Part shown: piece by piece, positions 24,668 through 33,577 of the stretch
Numbering within the stretch: the stretch's first letter is position 1
Layout of the letters: each line of letters starts with the position of its first letter
Source: Roseovarius sp. MMSF_3350
GTDB lineage: Bacteria > Pseudomonadota > Alphaproteobacteria > Rhodobacterales > Rhodobacteraceae
Length of the DNA stretch: 64,000 bases
Direction: 5' to 3'
Assembly: GCF_030733425.1 (NCBI RefSeq)
Contig: NZ_JASHIZ010000001.1
Coordinates: 434,001 to 498,000 of the forward strand
Position numbers and translations under genes: made by a program
The notes under the pieces: model-generated
The model's database searches: none
What the model saw: only the letters and a program-made list of their open reading frames with translations
What the model was told of the DNA's origin: nothing

Positions 24668-27040
24668 ATGACCGTTAAGCCTGTCTTCGAGACCCCGTAT
24701 GAACGCGCCGGCGTCATCACGCCGGGCCTGCCCATCCTGCCCCACGGCACCGAACGCCACCCCATTCCGGGCGGCGGCTCGCGCGCCGTGCCGATCTATC
24801 GCGGCGACGAGATTTCCGTGCTGGATTTCCAGGGGCTGCAACCCGGCGAGATGGTGTTTTTCACCCCCGACGGCAAGTCCGACCCCGGCCGCCTCGGCGC
24901 CTCCAGCCACGGCCGCCCCGATGGCGTGCTTTCAGTTCTCGACAACGGCTCGGTCTCTGGCCGCCGCGTCGCCTCGGCGCTCGACCGGGCCGGGTTCAAG
25001 CTGGGCGATGCGCAATGCATCAAGGTCTTCTCCGAAGGCTCCCGCGCCGGTGAGATGGCGACCTTCCACGCCGACAGCGACGGCCTCTTGATCGTCGCCG
25101 CCCCCGGCGGCCCTATGGACCCGGGCACGCAGGCCCCGCCCACCGACCTCATCCTCTATATCCGCCGCGCCGATCCCGGCATCGCCAAGGGCGGGCACAT
25201 GCCGCCCGACCCGCTGGCCGATCCGATCCACGATATCAACATCCAGCCGGGCGAGGCGAAATCCTACCACGTGCAGAAAGGCCAGTTCATCCAGGTGCTG
25301 GACGTGCAGGGCCGCGAATGCTCGGACTTTCAGGCCTTCTCGCTGCGCTCGCTCGACAAGGGCCTCGACCGCGAGATTGACCCGACCACGACGCGCACCC
25401 TGATGGGCTCGCTCTACCCGCAGCCGGGCATCTTCGCGAAGTACTGGAACGTCGATCAGGAGCCGCTGGTCGAGATCGTGCAGGACACCTGCGGGCGGCA
25501 CGACACGTTCGGCCTGGCCTGCACCGCGCGCTATTACGAGGAGTTGGGCTATCCCGGCCACGTAAACTGTTCCGAGAACATGAACCGCGATCTCGAACAA
25601 TACGGCGTGCGCCCGCGCGCCGGCTGGCCCGCGATCAACTTCTTCTTCAACACCATGCTGGACGAGACCAACGCCATCGGCATGGACGATCCGTGGTCGC
25701 GCCCCGGCGATTACGTGCTTCTGCGTGCGCTCACCGACCTAGTCTGCGTCTCCACGGCCTGTCCCTGCGACGTGGACGAGGCGAACGGCTGGAACCCCAC
25801 CGATATCCAGGTCCGCACCTATTCCGAAACCAACAGCTTTAGCCGCTCCATCGGCTACAGAAAATCAGCGGAGGCGCCTTTGGAACACACCAAGGAAACC
25901 GGGTTCCACAATTGCTTTGCCAGGCACACGCGGGACTTTGTCGAGTATAACGGGTACTGGTTGCCGAACAGCTTCCCCTCGGTCGGCACGGTCGGCGAAT
26001 ACTGGGCCTGCCGCGAGAAGGCGGCGATCATGGACCTGTCGCCCCTGCGCAAGTACGAGGTCACCGGCCCCGACGCCGAGGAGCTGATGCAATATTGCGT
26101 CACCCGCAACGTCAAGAAGCTGGCCGTGGGGCAGCTGGTCTATACCGCCATCTGCTATGAGCACGGCGGCATGATCGACGACGGCACGCTCTTCCGCATG
26201 GGCGACAACGCCTTCCGCTGGATCGGCGGCAACGACACCTCGGGGCTCTGGATTCGCGAACAGGCCGAGAAACTGGGCCTCAATGCCTGGGTCCGCAACT
26301 CCACCGATCAGCTGCATAACGTGGCGGTGCAGGGGCCGCTGTCGCGCGATATCCTGAAACAGATCATCTGGACCGCCCCGGCCAATCCAACGCTGGAGGA
26401 GTTGGGCATGTTCCGATTCACCCCGGCGCGTCTCAACGATTTCGACGGCACCGCGGTGGTCGTGGGCCGCGCGGGTTATTCCGGCGAACTGGGCTACGAG
26501 ATCTTCTGCCACCCCAAGGACGCCGAAGAGGTGTTCGACACGATCTGGAAAGTGGGCGAGCCGATGGGGCTGAAACCGCTTGGATTGGCGGCGCTCGACA
26601 TGATCCGGATCGAGGCGGGACTGATCTTCGCAGGCTCCGAGTTCGACGACCAGACCGACCCGTTCGAGGCCGGCATCGGCTTCACCGTGCCGCTGAAATC
26701 CAAGAACGACGATTTCATCGGGCGTGCAGCACTGGAAGAACGCAAGGCCCATCCGCAGCGCAAGATGGTCGGGCTGGAACTGGAAGGCGGCCGCGTGGCC
26801 AGCCCCGGCGATTGCGTCCGCATCGGCAAGGCGCAGGTGGGCGAGGTGACCTCCGCCGTCAAATCCCCCATCCTCGGCAAGAACATCGCGCTGGCCCGCG
26901 TGGACGTGACGCATGCCGAGCCGGGCACCGATATCGAGGTGGGGCAATTGGACGGCTTGCAGAAACGCCTCAAGGCCAGGGTCGTGCCATATCCGCATTT
27001 CGACCCGACCAAGGAACGGGTGAAGGGCAACTACGGCTGA
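24668..27040 (+). CDS. tdm: Trimethylamine N-oxide demethylase (DUF1989-GcvT fusion)
   Basis: A 790-residue two-domain enzyme. Residues 1-400 hold the DUF1989 / urea-amidolyase-associated region with Cys and His able to bind zinc (GRECSD at 216-220, DTCGRHD at 273-279, ACPCDVD at 364-370). Residues 415-790 form a GcvT-like tetrahydrofolate-binding aminomethyltransferase domain (YTAICYEHGGMIDDG, GRAGYSGELGYEIF, GLAALDMIRIEAG). This architecture matches Tdm, which splits TMAO to dimethylamine and formaldehyde and passes the carbon to tetrahydrofolate. The start at 24668 is the ATG with family-like N-terminus. It follows tmoX-tmoW-tmoV in one operon; tmm, which makes TMAO from trimethylamine, is not in this window. 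Confidence 0.85.
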   Translation: MTVKPVFETPYERAGVITPGLPILPHGTERHPIPGGGSRAVPIYRGDEISVLDFQGLQPGEMVFFTPDGKSDPGRLGASSHGRPDGVLSVLDNGSVSGRRVASALDRAGFKLGDAQCIKVFSEGSRAGEMATFHADSDGLLIVAAPGGPMDPGTQAPPTDLILYIRRADPGIAKGGHMPPDPLADPIHDINIQPGEAKSYHVQKGQFIQVLDVQGRECSDFQAFSLRSLDKGLDREIDPTTTRTLMGSLYPQPGIFAKYWNVDQEPLVEIVQDTCGRHDTFGLACTARYYEELGYPGHVNCSENMNRDLEQYGVRPRAGWPAINFFFNTMLDETNAIGMDDPWSRPGDYVLLRALTDLVCVSTACPCDVDEANGWNPTDIQVRTYSETNSFSRSIGYRKSAEAPLEHTKETGFHNCFARHTRDFVEYNGYWLPNSFPSVGTVGEYWACREKAAIMDLSPLRKYEVTGPDAEELMQYCVTRNVKKLAVGQLVYTAICYEHGGMIDDGTLFRMGDNAFRWIGGNDTSGLWIREQAEKLGLNAWVRNSTDQLHNVAVQGPLSRDILKQIIWTAPANPTLEELGMFRFTPARLNDFDGTAVVVGRAGYSGELGYEIFCHPKDAEEVFDTIWKVGEPMGLKPLGLAALDMIRIEAGLIFAGSEFDDQTDPFEAGIGFTVPLKSKNDDFIGRAALEERKAHPQRKMVGLELEGGRVASPGDCVRIGKAQVGEVTSAVKSPILGKNIALARVDVTHAEPGTDIEVGQLDGLQKRLKARVVPYPHFDPTKERVKGNYG

Positions 27041-27053
27041 TCTCTTTCCTGTC

Positions 27054-27115
27054 ATCCTCGGGTCTGCCCCGAGGATCTCTCTGCCCCGGAGATCCCGGAT
27101 CAAGTCCGGGATGAC
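27054..27115. repeat. Paired hairpin repeat (CCCGGATCAAG family)
   Basis: ATCCTCGGG / CCCGAGGAT (27054-27076) and CCCGGA / TCCGGG (27094-27110) form two hairpins just after tdm and may end the tmo transcript. A decayed relative lies at 7658-7698. No gene is seen in 27041-27389, which holds only this and the following repeats. Confidence 0.7.
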
Positions 27116-27141
27116 GGTCACACCTTCGCACCGCCACGTAG

Positions 27142-27260
27142 GGCGGGGTTCCACCCCGCCACCGCCCGCCGGTGCCGGGATGTCTACCTCCACCCCGTGC
27201 CGGGCGTGACCCGCGACTTCCTCCGTTCGAAATCTCCGCGTAGGGTGGGTGAAAACCCAC
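27142..27260. repeat. Two further hairpins in the tdm-imuB gap
   Basis: GGCGGGG-TTCCA-CCCCGCC lies at 27142-27160 and GTGGGT-GAAA-ACCCAC at 27245-27260. Both are preceded by GTAGG. The bases between them show no gene. Confidence 0.6.
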
Positions 27261-27296
27261 GCGTCCATACGCACGCTCTGTTAACCACGCGAAACG

Positions 27297-27346
27297 CAAA
27301 AAATCGCACCGCTGCCATACCACTTGAATACCGACGTGATACCGAC
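27297..27346 (-). repeat. GTCGGTAT-type intergenic repeat (copy 1)
   Basis: Read on the minus strand it contains two close repeats of GTCGGTAT followed by GTGGTATGGCAGCGGTGC and a T-run. The stretch at 56470-56520 on the plus strand matches it over about 50 bases. Confidence 0.65.
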
Positions 27347-27389
27347 ATCGCGTTTTCGGCGAATCCGCCTCCTTAACCTTTTGATTCGC

Positions 27390-29051
27390 CTACGCAAACC
27401 GCCCTTGGCAGAACCACCCCGACGACATCGTCCCGCCATGGGCGTAATACAGCCACAACCGCTCCCCCTGGCCAGTGGTCACCTGCCAGTAATCCCTGAC
27501 CCCCGACCGCCAGTTCGGATCGTCCAGCCACCATTCCGGCGCGATCCGCTCGGGGCCCTTCGCCTCGGCCAGGTCATGCGCCCGCCCGCGCCACCGGAAC
27601 GCGGCCGGCAGGTGCGGCGCATCCGGCGCGTTGACCGGCTCGGGCGACCACATCAGCAAGGGGCGCGGGGTGGCGGGGCGGGGCCAGTCCCCCGCCGGCT
27701 CGGACCATGCGGCGGCCAGAATTTGTGACGTCTTTTCAGGGATATGGCTGCTGGCCGGGTGCAGGCGGGTGATCGCCTCCAGCCCGATCCGCCCACCGAT
27801 TCGACCGATCAGATCCTCCACGGCCGTGTCCCGCGCCAGCCGGTCCCGGGCGGCGGCGGTGGCGTCCAGATGACCCGCAGCGGTGCGGTGCTGGATGGGC
27901 TCGCTGACGGCCGCGATCAGGCGCAACGTGTCGATGCCAAAGCCTGCGTCGATCTCGTCCAGCCGTATGGCCAGCAGGGGCCGGATGCGGTCGGGCTCAT
28001 CCGTCGCTCGCGCCAGCCCCGTCTCGATCCAGCCCATGCTGCCATCGGCGCGCCACGCCTCCAGCCGAACCTTGCGCACGCCCTGTCCCTGGTCCGCCAG
28101 AAGCTGGCACAGCCGCGGCACCAGCCGGTCCAGACCGGCCTGCAAATCATCAATCAAACCAATGGGTTCCGGCAGGGTCAGCCGGGTCGCCAGCCGGGGC
28201 TTCACCCGCGCCGGCGACACCGGCTCCGGCGCCGCCCCCACCGCCTGATCCATCCGCAGCAAAAGCCCCCGGCCAAAGCGCCGGGCCAACGGCCCGCGCG
28301 GCTGGTTCAGCAGGTCGCCCACCTTGCGCAGGCCCAGCCGGTTCAGGGCCGCGACCTGCTCTTCTTCCAGCCGCAGGGCGGCGATGGGCAGGGGGGAGAG
28401 GAAGGTGCGCGCCTGCCCGGGCGGCGCGATGGAAAACGGCGTTGAATTTGAACGGCTTACGCCCGCCACCGGTGCGGCGCCGCCGCGTTCCCAGTGCCGC
28501 CGCTTGGCTGCTCGAGAGCGGGTCGCGCGGGCTTCCTGGTCGATGGCGTCACCACTGCGATCTGCCCCCGGCACAGCCCCGGCATAGCGCGCCAACGCCC
28601 AGGCCGCGCCCACCGTGCCGGCCAGCCCGCAGCGCGAGGTCAGCCCGAAAAGTGACGCCTCTTCAACGATTTGCCGGGCCATCGCCTCTTCCCCGCCAAA
28701 GAGATGCGCACAGCCTGTGATATCCAGCAGCAACGCATCGGGCGGCTGCGTCGCCACCCACGGGCTCAGCCGCTCGGCCCACCGCCCGAGGCTGGCCAGA
28801 AACACCGCCTCCTGATGCGGGTTCTGCAGTTTCGTGACCAGCGTGGCGCACATCGCATGGGCATCGCGCAAGGGCTGCCCCACCCGCAGCCCCGCCGCCT
28901 CGGCCGCGCCCGACAGGGAACAAAGTACCTGCATCTGGCCGGTGTCGCGCACCACGGCAAAGGGCACGTCCGCATCCAGCCCGGTCCGCCGCAACAGCCG
29001 TTCGGCCCCCAGCCGGGGGAACCAGACAGAAAGGATACGCCGTTCGGGCAT
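27390..29051 (-). CDS. imuB: Y-family polymerase-like mutasome protein ImuB
   Basis: A 553-residue protein related to Y-family DNA polymerases (N-terminal MPERRILSVWFPRLGAERLL, then LLLDITGCAHLFGGE, typical of ImuB). ImuB is a catalytically inactive hub that recruits ImuA and the error-prone polymerase DnaE2 in SOS mutagenesis. The C-terminal RAWDLAEAKGPER-like region and WRSGVRDYWQV match the family. A perfect SOS box lies 32-46 bases upstream. Neither imuA nor dnaE2 is adjacent, unlike the usual imuA-imuB-dnaE2 operon. Residues about 165-210 are a low-complexity, basic insertion. Confidence 0.85.
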   Translation of the reverse strand: MPERRILSVWFPRLGAERLLRRTGLDADVPFAVVRDTGQMQVLCSLSGAAEAAGLRVGQPLRDAHAMCATLVTKLQNPHQEAVFLASLGRWAERLSPWVATQPPDALLLDITGCAHLFGGEEAMARQIVEEASLFGLTSRCGLAGTVGAAWALARYAGAVPGADRSGDAIDQEARATRSRAAKRRHWERGGAAPVAGVSRSNSTPFSIAPPGQARTFLSPLPIAALRLEEEQVAALNRLGLRKVGDLLNQPRGPLARRFGRGLLLRMDQAVGAAPEPVSPARVKPRLATRLTLPEPIGLIDDLQAGLDRLVPRLCQLLADQGQGVRKVRLEAWRADGSMGWIETGLARATDEPDRIRPLLAIRLDEIDAGFGIDTLRLIAAVSEPIQHRTAAGHLDATAAARDRLARDTAVEDLIGRIGGRIGLEAITRLHPASSHIPEKTSQILAAAWSEPAGDWPRPATPRPLLMWSPEPVNAPDAPHLPAAFRWRGRAHDLAEAKGPERIAPEWWLDDPNWRSGVRDYWQVTTGQGERLWLYYAHGGTMSSGWFCQGRFA

Positions 29052-29082
29052 GGCAGCGGGACCGGATCAGCAGCGGGGAGAT

Positions 29083-29097
29083 GTTCTTGATATGTTC
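29083..29097 (-). promoter_or_regulatory. LexA SOS box of imuB
   Basis: On the minus strand the sequence is GAAC-ATATCAA-GAAC, an exact match to the alphaproteobacterial SOS consensus GAAC-N7-GAAC, ending 32 bases before the imuB ATG. This indicates LexA repression and induction by DNA damage. Confidence 0.88.
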
Positions 29098-29196
29098 CAA
29101 ATTAGGGCGCTGACGCACCGGAGTCGAGTCCGCAATGCCGTCCCAAGGCCCAAGACAGTTGACGCCGCCAGTGTCACAAGGCTTAAACGGTGCACC

Positions 29197-29526
29197 ATGG
29201 CCCAATCGCTCGACACAGTATTCGCCGCACTGGCCGACCCGACCCGCCGCAGGATCCTGTCGATGCTGCTGGAGGATGACATGGCCGTGACGGACGTGGC
29301 GGAGCCGTTCGAGATGTCGCTGGCCGCCGTCTCGAAGCACCTTGGCATCCTGACCCGCGCCGGCCTGATCAGCCAGGAACGGCGGGGCCGGGTCGTGTGG
29401 TGCAAGCTGGAGCCCGACGCGTTGCGCGACGCCAGCATCTGGATGCAGAGTTTCGGCCAGTTCGAGGCGGTGAACCTGGATGCGTTCGAACAGTTCCTGG
29501 CGAAAGAGTTCCGCGATGATGGATGA
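29197..29526 (+). CDS. ArsR-family transcriptional regulator
   Basis: A 109-residue winged-helix repressor: ALADPTRRRILSMLLEDD, then the recognition helix in MSLAAVSKHLGILTRAGLI. No clear metal-binding Cys cluster is visible; it resembles the ArsR subgroup often paired with SRPBCC or enzyme genes rather than metal sensors. The ATG at 29197 is used. Its 3' end overlaps the next gene (start 29516), so they are coupled. It probably regulates that gene and itself. Confidence 0.85.
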   Translation: MAQSLDTVFAALADPTRRRILSMLLEDDMAVTDVAEPFEMSLAAVSKHLGILTRAGLISQERRGRVVWCKLEPDALRDASIWMQSFGQFEAVNLDAFEQFLAKEFRDDG

Positions 29527-30508
29527 CGCGGCGCCGGGCGCGGCGCTGGATCCGCGCGTCTTGCCGGAGCCGCATGTCGAGACGGTGGAACAGGCGCAGG
29601 TGGTCCCAATGTCGCAAGGCCGGGAACTGGCCTGCGGAGTTTTCCGGGCGGATGGCAGCTTTGTGGAGCAGTCGCGGACGCTTTATTCCTCCAATCGCTT
29701 CACCGCGCAGCCGCCCCTGCCCGAGACGCCAGAGACCCTGCCGGGGCGCCACCTGTTCATCGGAATAGGCCGCCATCATTTCGGGCATTTCCTGCTGGAA
29801 TGCATCTCGCGGCTTTGGCCTGTGGCCGGGGGGCGATATGACGGGCTGGTCCTGATACCGATGCATGGCATTGATTTCGGGGCGGTATTCCAGCGGCGGC
29901 TGAAGGCGTTCGTGGACCTTCTGAGTGACGGCCTACCGGTGCATTTCGTGCAAACCCCTGTGCGGGTCGCGGAACTGGACGTGCCGACGCAGGGCATGGG
30001 GCACCGCGATTGGGTCACCGGCACGCCGGAGTTTCGCCGGTTCATCCGCGGACGGCTTAAGGCGGCGGTCCTGCCCGAGCGCGACGAGAAGATCTACCTG
30101 TCGCGGTCGCTGCTGAAACGCGCGGGCCAGATGGTGGACCAGGAAGAGCGGATCGAGCGGCTGATGCGCAAGGCGGGTTACGCTATCCTGCATCCGCAGC
30201 GCCACAGCGTGCCGGAGCAATGCGCCCGCTATGCCGCCGCGCGGCAGATCGTGGGGCCCGATGGCTCGGCCTTTCATCTTGCGCCGTTCGTGATGCGCCC
30301 CGGAACGAGAGTGGGCCTGATACAGCGGCGCTGGCGGCAGGGGGCGTTCGATGCACTGGCCAACCAGATCGAGGCGTTTTGCGACGTAGACCTGGTAAAA
30401 ATGAACGCGCTGCTGCGTACGGACGACGGACAGGTGTCAGAGGACGTGCCGCCACCCATGGATTATCGCCGCCTTGTGCGGAAACTGGAGGCGGGCGGGT
30501 TTCTCTGA
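29516..30508 (+). CDS. Glycosyltransferase family 61-like (DUF563) protein
   Basis: A 330-residue protein. The middle contains GRHLFIGIGRHHFGHFLLECISRLWP, the characteristic HFGHFLLE-type segment, and KIYLSRSLLKRAG followed later by VGPDGSAFHLAPF, as in capsular-polysaccharide-associated GT61 proteins. Likely adds a sugar to a polysaccharide or protein at the cytoplasmic membrane; donor and acceptor unknown. Its start overlaps the ArsR gene by 11 bases. Start could be 29516 or the next ATG at 29519. Confidence 0.7.
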   Translation: MMDDAAPGAALDPRVLPEPHVETVEQAQVVPMSQGRELACGVFRADGSFVEQSRTLYSSNRFTAQPPLPETPETLPGRHLFIGIGRHHFGHFLLECISRLWPVAGGRYDGLVLIPMHGIDFGAVFQRRLKAFVDLLSDGLPVHFVQTPVRVAELDVPTQGMGHRDWVTGTPEFRRFIRGRLKAAVLPERDEKIYLSRSLLKRAGQMVDQEERIERLMRKAGYAILHPQRHSVPEQCARYAAARQIVGPDGSAFHLAPFVMRPGTRVGLIQRRWRQGAFDALANQIEAFCDVDLVKMNALLRTDDGQVSEDVPPPMDYRRLVRKLEAGGFL

Positions 30509-30527
30509 CCAACAGGAGAAACGCGCG

Positions 30528-31163
30528 ATGAAGAAACCTGCCCTGACCCTGATGCTGGCCCTTTGGGCCGCCCCTGGCCTGGCCCAGAACGCCTGTGTCG
30601 CGCCACCCCCGGTGGGCGATCCCTGCATGATCGGACATTGGGTTGGCGAGAACACGGCGCCGGCGCGAATCCGGGACGCTTTGCAGGGGATGGTGCCCGA
30701 TAACGTGATCCGTGAAATCGCGGCGGGCGCGTCGCCCGCCTTGGGGATCTCGATCTACGATGACGGGTTCTATCACACGCTCCCGTTTCACCAAGCCACG
30801 GAATTTACCGATACGTTCGTCGAGACCGGCGATGTCGTGGACGTGCGGCTGGACCTTGCCGCGCCGACGCAGGTGGGGTTTATCAATGGCGAGGCTGGGC
30901 GGATCACTTTCTGCGATGCAGGCTCCGCCCCGGCCATGTTTACGATGACGGCCAATGGTGATGTCATGACTGCACCGGTTGCGGGAGCGGAGCGGTACGA
31001 GCCGACGATCACCTATGCATGCGCGGGCAACACCATGACGATGGACGTGCAACTGCCGGCGCCGATCGGCACGGTGCAGTATTTCCTGCGCCGTGTTCCC
31101 GAGCACGCGTTCGGCGAAGAATTCAGGCGGCTTTACGACGCGGCGCGGGACCTGGCGGAGTAG
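30528..31163 (+). CDS. Secreted protein of unknown function
   Basis: A 211-residue protein with a clear signal peptide (MKKPALTLMLALWAAPGLAQ, cleavage after about residue 20). The mature part starts NACVAPPPVGDPCMIGHWVGENTAP and contains five Cys that could form disulfides, with a beta-rich remainder. I do not recognise a family; the WVGENTA start resembles lipocalin-like or stress-associated secreted proteins only loosely. AGGAG precedes the ATG at 30528, 19 bases after the GT61-like gene, so it belongs to the arsR operon. Confidence 0.75.
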   Translation: MKKPALTLMLALWAAPGLAQNACVAPPPVGDPCMIGHWVGENTAPARIRDALQGMVPDNVIREIAAGASPALGISIYDDGFYHTLPFHQATEFTDTFVETGDVVDVRLDLAAPTQVGFINGEAGRITFCDAGSAPAMFTMTANGDVMTAPVAGAERYEPTITYACAGNTMTMDVQLPAPIGTVQYFLRRVPEHAFGEEFRRLYDAARDLAE

Positions 31164-32042
31164 CTATTCGTCCTTCAGCAGCAGGACCAACGCCACGATG
31201 GTCAGCCCGACGCCCACGAGGATCAGGGGCGGGGGCAGTCCGTGGCCCAGCGCCGCCTGCCAGCAGATCACCCACGTGGGCGTGAGATAGGTATAAGCCA
31301 TTACCTTGGCGCTGGGCAGGCGTAGCGAGGCGTATTGCAGCAGCACGAAGGTGATCGCCGTGGCCGCCACCGCGGTGTACACGATGGTGATCCAGACGAT
31401 GGCGGGCAGGCCGGGCCAATCCGTGCTGCGCATGTCGGACCAGCCCGCCAGCGCGATCAGGCCGGCGGCGGCGACCATGGCACCGAAGGAAAACACGATG
31501 GGTCGCTCGCCCCGGTTCAGCTTGCGCACCAACGGTGTATAGAACGCGTGCGCAATGCAGCCGAAAAAGAAGATGATCTCGCCCCGGCCCATTTCGAACC
31601 GCAGGAACGCCTGAAGATCGGCGTCGAAGATCACCCAGAGCGCCCCCGCCGCGCCGATGGCCAGTGCCAGGCCCATGCGCGGGGTCATCACCTGCCGCAG
31701 AAGGATATAGCCGAAAAGGCCGGACATGATGGGTGTCAGGGTAAAGACCGCCGCCGCGCTGACCGGGGCGGCGGTTTTCAGCGCCTCGAACATCATCACG
31801 AAATAAAGCCCCATCGACCCGCCCAAGAGCAGGTAGCGCCAGGGCGCCTGCCACGTGGCACGCGGAATGCCGACGGTGGCCCAGGCGGCGCTGCCCAGCA
31901 AGACCGAGGCCAGGATGAACCGCACGGCGTTGAGCGCGGTGGGCGCGATATGCGGGGCGGCCATGCTGCCAAGGGCGAAGGACCCGGCGATCAGTCCGGA
32001 AAAGGCCAGCATCGCGGCATGGCCGCGCAGCCGGTCGGTCAT
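31164..32042 (-). CDS. EamA/DMT family transporter
   Basis: A 292-residue inner-membrane protein with ten predicted helices and two EamA domains, typical of drug/metabolite exporters such as YdcZ/RhaT relatives; substrate unknown. Its ATG at 32042 overlaps the stop of the LysR gene upstream (ATGA), so regulator and exporter are co-transcribed and the regulator probably controls the exporter. It converges on the secreted-protein gene with no gap between the stop codons. Confidence 0.85.
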   Translation of the reverse strand: MTDRLRGHAAMLAFSGLIAGSFALGSMAAPHIAPTALNAVRFILASVLLGSAAWATVGIPRATWQAPWRYLLLGGSMGLYFVMMFEALKTAAPVSAAAVFTLTPIMSGLFGYILLRQVMTPRMGLALAIGAAGALWVIFDADLQAFLRFEMGRGEIIFFFGCIAHAFYTPLVRKLNRGERPIVFSFGAMVAAAGLIALAGWSDMRSTDWPGLPAIVWITIVYTAVAATAITFVLLQYASLRLPSAKVMAYTYLTPTWVICWQAALGHGLPPPLILVGVGLTIVALVLLLKDE

Positions 32043-32920
32043 TCGACCTCCCACGCCCTGGCGCGATCCTTGAGGAAGCGCAGGAAGGCCTGCACCTTGG
32101 TGGTGCGGTGCAGGTCCATGTGGGTCACCAGCCAGATCGGCGCGGACCATTCGTCGCGTGCGGGCATGACCTCGGTCAGGTCGCCGAGCTGGTGGGCCAG
32201 CACCCGGCTGAGAAACCCGATGCCGGCGCCTTCGATGATGGCGCAGCGCTGGGCATGTACGTCCTGGCTGCGAAAGATGATGCGCGCATCGGGCACGGTC
32301 TGACGCAGCCACTGGTTGAAGGGCGCGCGGTTCTTGGGATCGTCTGCGCTGACGAACCAGTGCTCGTCGAACTCGTCCTCGGACGCGGGCAAGCCGTGCC
32401 GGTCGATATAGGATTGCGCGGCATAGAGGGTGTGCGCCTGGGTATAGAAGGGCTGCACCACGTTGTCCGGCTGATCCGGGGCGCGGCCGGCGCGGATGGC
32501 GACATGCGCCTCGCCGTATTCCAGCCGAAACAGGCGGTCGCCCGTCAGGTAGCGCAGGATGATGTCGGGGTATTCCTGACGAAACTCTGCCAGGACCGGC
32601 ACCAGAAGGTGGCTGAACCCGCCCAGCGATGTGACGACCAATTCGCCCGACACGTCGTTGCCGCGGCCTTTGATGCGGCCCGCCAACTGGCTGAATTGAT
32701 CATCGGTGGCTTGCGCCACGCGCAGCAGGTCCTCGCCCGCCTCGGTGGTGGAATAACCGCGGGCGTGTCGCTGGAACAGCTTGACGCCAAGCCGTTCCTC
32801 GAGCGCGTCGATATGGCGGATGACGGTGGCGTGGTGGACACCAAGTGCATCGGCGGCGCCACTGACCGTTCCTACGCGTGCCACGTGAAAGGCGGTGCGG
32901 ACTTCATCCCAGCTGTCCAT
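32039..32920 (-). CDS. LysR-family regulator coupled to the exporter
   Basis: A 293-residue LysR regulator: helix-turn-helix at about 8-60 (GTVSGAADALGVHHATVIRHIDALEERLG), effector domain after 90. The ATG at 32920 (MDSWDEVRTAFHVARV) is chosen over 32974, whose extra residues look random. The gene overlaps the EamA gene by four bases, an order in which the regulator lies in front of its likely target rather than divergent from it. Confidence 0.85.
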   Translation of the reverse strand: MDSWDEVRTAFHVARVGTVSGAADALGVHHATVIRHIDALEERLGVKLFQRHARGYSTTEAGEDLLRVAQATDDQFSQLAGRIKGRGNDVSGELVVTSLGGFSHLLVPVLAEFRQEYPDIILRYLTGDRLFRLEYGEAHVAIRAGRAPDQPDNVVQPFYTQAHTLYAAQSYIDRHGLPASEDEFDEHWFVSADDPKNRAPFNQWLRQTVPDARIIFRSQDVHAQRCAIIEGAGIGFLSRVLAHQLGDLTEVMPARDEWSAPIWLVTHMDLHRTTKVQAFLRFLKDRARAWEVE

Positions 32921-33051
32921 GAGGGGCCTCGCTCGTTTGTGCGAAATCAAACACTTCTGCCAGCGCAGTATCAACTGCGTTGAAATAAGCGCAAGGCCGG
33001 AATTGCGGTGGGGTTCTGATCGTACTGCGGATCACGCGCCCGGGTGCGCGC

Positions 33052-33339
33052 CTATCCGCACCAGAAGCGCACGATGGTGTTGCTGCTGTCCAGGTCAACG
33101 TTCAACCGCTCGGGGTTGTAGTCCATCGTCACGATTCCGCCGGGCGGGATGACGCGCACCGGCTGGTCAAGCGCCGACTGGTCGAAAGCGCTCAGCGGTT
33201 GCCCGACAAGCGCGGCGTGAGTGGCAGCAAGACAACTGTCGGGGCCTTTTTCATCAGCCCGGGATGGCGCGCCGCCCTCGGTCATTGCGGGACCGCAGCC
33301 CGCCAAGCTAGCCACCGTCAAGATCATCCACCAGCGCAT
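33052..33339 (-). CDS. Peptidase inhibitor I78 family lipoprotein
   Basis: A 95-residue protein with a lipoprotein signal (MRWWMILTVASLAGCG; lipid Cys at 15). The mature part carries the I78 pattern: a Cys in DSCLAATHAAL, VGQPLSAFD, RVIPPGGIVTMDYNPERLNV and a C-terminal FWCG, with the two Cys predicted to bond. Members inhibit serine proteases such as elastase and subtilisin. AAGGAG precedes the ATG at 33339. It would sit in the periplasm attached to a membrane. Confidence 0.82.
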   Translation of the reverse strand: MRWWMILTVASLAGCGPAMTEGGAPSRADEKGPDSCLAATHAALVGQPLSAFDQSALDQPVRVIPPGGIVTMDYNPERLNVDLDSSNTIVRFWCG

Positions 33340-33577
33340 ATGTCTTTCTCCTTCGCACGGTTCGCCGCAGCATTGGCGCAAGCGCGCCCGTTCCGCAAGC
33401 CCCGTTGACGAACTCGTTTCGGATGGCGGGTTGCACAGCTCCGTTTTCCGAAAGCCTACGGCGGTCCGACCCGAGGCGACGGCCCCTTGCACACAAATCT
33501 GTGCACCGGCGCACCTTGCATTGCCGCATATGTCGGTTAGCTCTCTATCTGAACAGATTGCAATGTGAGAGCCGTAA

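Noticed and set aside
22786..24678. 630-codon frame inside tmoV
   Set aside because: Shadow of the permease gene in another frame; the permease has two clear permease domains.
24668..27040. Plain glycine-cleavage T-protein
   Set aside because: The GcvT-like domain is only the C-terminal half; the N-terminal DUF1989 part and the tmo transporter genes point to TMAO demethylase.
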